A stretch of 5,577 nucleotides of DNA from an uncultured Candidatus Melainabacteria bacterium (GTDB lineage Bacteria > Cyanobacteriota > Vampirovibrionia > Gastranaerophilales > Gastranaerophilaceae). Made by a program: the position numbers and the translations under genes. Positions 5,492 through 5,577 of the stretch are shown here, piece after piece. Numbering within the stretch: position 1 is the stretch's first letter; each line of letters begins with the position of its first letter. The stretch lies in contig CALAFU010000034.1 of NCBI GenBank assembly GCA_937891325.1, positions 1 through 5,577 on the forward strand, written 5' to 3'. The notes under the pieces were generated by a model. It was not told where the DNA came from, searched no databases, and saw only the letters and a list, made by a program, of their open reading frames with translations.

Positions 5492-5577
5492 TTAAGCGAA
5501 AGTCTTAAATGAATCTTCAGAATTCTTTTTGATTACAGAAGAAACAGATTCTAATTCAGTGTTGATAGCGCTGTGTT
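5492..5577 (-). CDS. C-terminal 27 codons of an unidentified convergent gene (partial)
   Basis: On the - strand one frame runs open from the right edge to a TAA at 5494-5492, encoding HSAINTELESVSSVIKK followed by NSEDSFKTFA. The other two - strand frames are closed in this stretch by TAG or TGA. The stop sits directly against the bidirectional terminator, as expected for a genuine gene end. The visible tail is hydrophilic and probably helical, with an amphipathic ELESVSSVIKK segment. It is too short to assign to a family, and I do not recognise it. It may or may not be related to motility. Confidence 0.7.
   Translation of the reverse strand, partial: HSAINTELESVSSVIKKNSEDSFKTFA

Overview
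The window is an AT-rich stretch from a flagellated, diderm (Gram-negative-type) bacterium. Nearly all of it is one head-to-tail run of flagellar genes on the + strand. The outer-membrane L-ring protein FlgH and the periplasmic P-ring protein FlgI, the latter with a clear signal peptide, show that the cell has an outer membrane. The order flgI-flgJ-(flgM position)-flgN-flgK resembles the arrangement known in Campylobacter, but here flgH precedes it and flgL follows it directly. A low-GC diderm such as a gut Gastranaerophilales/Vampirovibrionia (Melainabacteria) lineage would fit. That assignment is an inference with low confidence, because no phylogenetic marker is present.

Layout: 2-463 is the 3' part of flgH, open at the left edge. 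It is followed by complete flgI (484-1581), flgJ rod-binding domain only (1607-1954), a 93-residue small protein in the usual flgM position (1978-2259), flgN (2278-2781), flgK (2796-4283) and flgL (4340-5344). Gaps between genes are 14 to 56 bases, each complete gene has a purine-rich ribosome-binding stretch, and no terminator or convincing promoter separates them, so they probably form one operon. After flgL comes a roughly 115-base non-coding segment made of 8-bp tandem units in two opposed blocks, which form a long imperfect dyad. A strong symmetrical terminator hairpin follows. The right edge holds the last 27 codons of an unidentified convergent gene on the - strand.

The genes cover consecutive outer steps of flagellum assembly. 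FlgJ caps the growing rod, FlgI and FlgH form the bushing through the peptidoglycan and outer membrane, and FlgN chaperones the hook-filament junction proteins FlgK and FlgL. The small protein at the FlgM position may be the sigma-28 anti-sigma factor that times the switch to late genes, but its sequence match is weak.

The points most worth a second look are the octamer-repeat dyad after flgL and the divergent FlgM-position protein. The rest is a well-conserved flagellar operon, and I see no undescribed enzymatic or defence system in it.
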